A stretch of DNA of 41,712 nucleotides from Alteromonadaceae bacterium (GTDB lineage: Bacteria > Pseudomonadota > Gammaproteobacteria > Pseudomonadales > Cellvibrionaceae). Below are positions 36,543-41,712 of this stretch, one piece after another. How positions within the stretch are numbered: position 1 is the first letter of the stretch; every line of letters begins with the position of its first letter. The stretch lies in assembly GCA_002746115.1 (NCBI GenBank), contig NVXL01000002.1:81717-123428 (forward strand), given 5' to 3'. Under the pieces are notes generated by a model, which searched no databases, was not told the origin of the DNA, and saw nothing but the letters and a program-made list of their open reading frames with translations. The position numbers and the translations under genes were made by a program.

Positions 36543-37217
36543 TCATATTATCCCATGTTCTGCAAAGGAATAGGTGTTGTTGTCGGCGACAATAATATGA
36601 TCGAGAGTTTTGATGTCGAGCAATAGAAGTGCCTTTTTGAGTCTTTCTGTAATCGCAATGTCCGCTTGACTAGGTTTGCTGTGCCCTGAGGGGTGGTTGT
36701 GTGCGAAAATAACCGCAGAGGCATTGTGTTTTAGTGAGCGTTTGACTACTTCCCGTGGGTAGATTGCCGCGCTATTGATTGTGCCTGTGAACAGGATTTC
36801 GAATTGAATCAGTTGATGTTGGGTGTCGAGAAAAAGCGCAGCAAACACTTCGGTCTTTTTACTGCGTAGTTGGGCGATAAGGTATTTTTTAACTGCTGCG
36901 CAGCTGTTAATTTTGGGGGACTGCTGCAGTTGTTCAGCCATGTGGCGCTTAGAAATTTCTAAAACAGCTTGTAGCTGGGCGTATGTTGCTTGTCCAAGGC
37001 CTTTGTGCGAGCAAAACTCCTTTTGTGAGGCTTCGAGCATTGCGCGCAAACCCTTAAAGTTATGTACAAGGTCGCGGGCGAGGTCGACAGCGGATTTGCC
37101 TACGCAACCTGTGCGTAAGAATATGGCAAGTAGTTCAGTGTCTGAGAGGGCTTGAGCGCCGTGCATGAGGAGTTTTTCACGGGGTCGGTCTTGCTCGGGC
37201 CATTGGTGTATTGCCAT
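36543..37217 (-). CDS. radC: RadC family JAB/MPN protein
   Basis: RadC was named for DNA repair, but its role is uncertain; it carries a JAB1/MPN metalloprotease-like fold. The 224-aa product has an N-terminal helix-hairpin-helix-type region (ARTDSELLA-like: [12 protein letters not shown]) and a C-terminal MPN domain with the exact JAMM spacing HNHPSG...PSQAD (H-x-H-x7-S-x2-D). It has the usual length (222 in E. coli). It lies upstream of and on the same strand as rpmB, the conserved radC-rpmB-rpmG neighbourhood, and is divergent from coaBC. Confidence 0.95.
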   Translation of the reverse strand: MAIHQWPEQDRPREKLLMHGAQALSDTELLAIFLRTGCVGKSAVDLARDLVHNFKGLRAMLEASQKEFCSHKGLGQATYAQLQAVLEISKRHMAEQLQQSPKINSCAAVKKYLIAQLRSKKTEVFAALFLDTQHQLIQFEILFTGTINSAAIYPREVVKRSLKHNASAVIFAHNHPSGHSKPSQADIAITERLKKALLLLDIKTLDHIIVADNNTYSFAEHGII

Positions 37218-37401
37218 GGTGACATCCTTGTTTTTTTAAAAAAGATATTGTTTGTCTAATACATTAGATGCTAGAAATCCATAGATAAGCTACTGATAAT
37301 GTTCATTAGGCCTACCTATAGTGGTATCTTATCCGCCAATTTTATAAAAACCAAATCTTTTGGTGATAACTACTTCGCATTAAACAAAGTAAGTAATTTT
37401 G

Positions 37402-38607
37402 ATGACATCTTTAAATTCCAAGAAAATCTTACTCGGCATTACCGGTGGTATTGCGGCATATAAGAGCGCGGAGCTTGTTCGGCGTTTGTCGGGTCAAGGG
37501 GCGGAGGTGCGTGTTGTCATGACTGAGGCTGCCCAAAAATTTATTACGCCCCTTACGATGCAGGCCTTGTCCGGCAACCCGGTCTCGGCCGAATTGCTTG
37601 ACCCGGCAGCCGAAGCTGGGATGGGGCATATTGAATTGGCGAAGTGGGCGGATTTAATTTTGATAGCCCCTGCAACAGCAAGCTTTATGTCGAAACTTGC
37701 TGTTGGGGATGCTAGCGACTTGCTGATGACCTTATGTTTGGCAACTGTTGCGCCGATTGTGATTGCTCCGGCGATGAATCAAGCAATGTGGTCGAATGTG
37801 GCGACACAGGCTAATTTATCCACCCTTAAAAACCGCAACGTGGCAGTGTTGGGGCCGGCTAGTGGCGGTCAAGCCTGCGGTGATGTTGGTTTTGGCCGCA
37901 TGTTGGAGCCAGAGGACATTGTTGATGGCTTGTCTTCCCTTTGGGCTCCAGGCGCTCTTAGTGGTAAGAAGGTGGTGATCACAGCGGGTCCCACACGTGA
38001 GGCGATTGATCCCGTTCGATATATTAGTAATCATAGTTCTGGCAAGATGGGCTATGCGCTAGCGCAGGCTGCGGTGGAGGCGGGCGCCTCGGTTGTATTG
38101 GTTAGCGGCCCTGTATCGCTTGAGGTTGACCCTAACGTTCGTCTTGTGTCTGTAGTGTCGGCTTTACAAATGCACGAGCAAGCAGTGGCAGAGGCGGCTG
38201 GCGCGGATATGTTTATAGGCGCGGCTGCGGTGGCTGACTTCCGGCCGGTAGATGTAGCGGCGGAAAAAATCAAAAAGGGGTCATCGGATTCCATGTCGAT
38301 TTCGATGGTAAAAAACCCTGATATTATTGCGAGTGTGGCGGCTTTGGTTTCGCGGCCATTTACTGTTGGTTTTGCTGCTGAGACACAGAACGTCACTCAA
38401 TATGCTAAAGATAAGCTTGCGCGTAAAGGCTTGGATATGATCATTGCTAATGATGTTTCTAATGCGCGCATTGGCTTTAATAGTGATTCAAATGCTGTAA
38501 CGGTGATAGATGCTCAGCAGTCGCAAAACTTTGACGAGCGTAGTAAGCAGCAGTTAGCTCGTGACCTTGTTGCTTATATCGCTCAGGTAATGGCCCGCTG
38601 TTCCTAG
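37402..38607 (+). CDS. coaBC: Bifunctional phosphopantothenoylcysteine decarboxylase/synthetase
   Basis: CoaBC catalyses two successive steps of coenzyme A synthesis: joining 4'-phosphopantothenate to cysteine with CTP, then decarboxylating the product. The N-terminal CoaC half (about 1-185) has [11 protein letters not shown], the catalytic His in [14 protein letters not shown] and the Cys in [10 protein letters not shown]. The CoaB half shows [20 protein letters not shown] and IANDVS. I used ATG 37402; a TTG immediately before it is less likely. The 401-aa product matches E. coli (406). dut, usually next to it in pseudomonads, is absent: algC follows after 53 bp. Confidence 0.97.
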   Translation: MTSLNSKKILLGITGGIAAYKSAELVRRLSGQGAEVRVVMTEAAQKFITPLTMQALSGNPVSAELLDPAAEAGMGHIELAKWADLILIAPATASFMSKLAVGDASDLLMTLCLATVAPIVIAPAMNQAMWSNVATQANLSTLKNRNVAVLGPASGGQACGDVGFGRMLEPEDIVDGLSSLWAPGALSGKKVVITAGPTREAIDPVRYISNHSSGKMGYALAQAAVEAGASVVLVSGPVSLEVDPNVRLVSVVSALQMHEQAVAEAAGADMFIGAAAVADFRPVDVAAEKIKKGSSDSMSISMVKNPDIIASVAALVSRPFTVGFAAETQNVTQYAKDKLARKGLDMIIANDVSNARIGFNSDSNAVTVIDAQQSQNFDERSKQQLARDLVAYIAQVMARCS

Positions 38608-38660
38608 AAATTTGTGTCTGAGTGTCTATTGACCCTAATATTGGTACGTAGGTTGATGCT

Positions 38661-41712
<3,052 letters not shown>

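Overview
This window reads as ordinary chromosome of a marine-type gammaproteobacterium. Two things point there. The gene blocks are those of the Pseudomonas/Cellvibrio group (yicC-gmk-rpoZ-spoT-ridA, rph, rpmB-rpmG-radC, coaBC-algC-argB). The accessory genes are a PA14-containing GH3 beta-glucosidase lipoprotein, an MshQ-like surface protein and several cyclic-di-GMP or response-regulator proteins. A Cellvibrionales relative (Saccharophagus/Teredinibacter-like) is my inference, not something proved here. I find about 36 protein genes, two of them cut by the window ends (dcd at the left, argB at the right). I see no tRNA, rRNA, CRISPR array, insertion sequence or prophage.

Layout. 1-5.3 kb: the end of dcd, an FHA-EAL protein, exonuclease I (sbcB), pyrB and a secreted four-EF-hand protein. 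5.3-11.3 kb: a REC-GGDEF-REC protein, divergent from an acyltransferase followed by dinG, then an unrecognised Cys-containing exported protein. 11.3-12.5 kb: a 690-bp non-coding stretch leading into a CsrA with an extra ~100-residue tail. 12.5-17.7 kb: argS, a two-gene unsaturated fatty-acid oxidation pair (enoyl-CoA isomerase plus 2,4-dienoyl-CoA reductase), purU and a small FHA protein. 17.8-26.6 kb: the GH3 lipoprotein, an overlapping TldD/TldE-like pair and MshQ. 26.6-32.6 kb: ridA-spoT-rpoZ-gmk-yicC on the minus strand, then rph and an XRE-type regulator. 32.6-35.8 kb: mutM and two orphan response regulators in divergent orientation. 35.8-41.7 kb: rpmB-rpmG, radC, coaBC, a long membrane-anchored algC and argB.

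How the genes work together. Most are housekeeping: nucleotide metabolism (dcd, pyrB, gmk, purU), DNA repair (sbcB, dinG, mutM, perhaps radC), translation and stringent control (argS, rpmB, rpmG, rpoZ, spoT) and RNA processing (rph, yicC). The less usual content is regulatory: three REC-containing proteins with no histidine kinase in the window, two FHA proteins with no kinase, and an extended CsrA whose predicted leader carries six GGA motifs. The strongest functional inference concerns the isomerase/reductase pair at 14.5-16.1 kb. It looks like the eukaryotic-peroxisome style of dienoyl-CoA handling, because the reductase resembles DECR2 and the neighbour lacks both hydratase glutamates but keeps an isomerase-type glutamate. 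I found no clear new multi-gene system. The best candidates for novelty are the tailed CsrA with its leader, the TldD/TldE-like pair and the HTH-receiver fusion.
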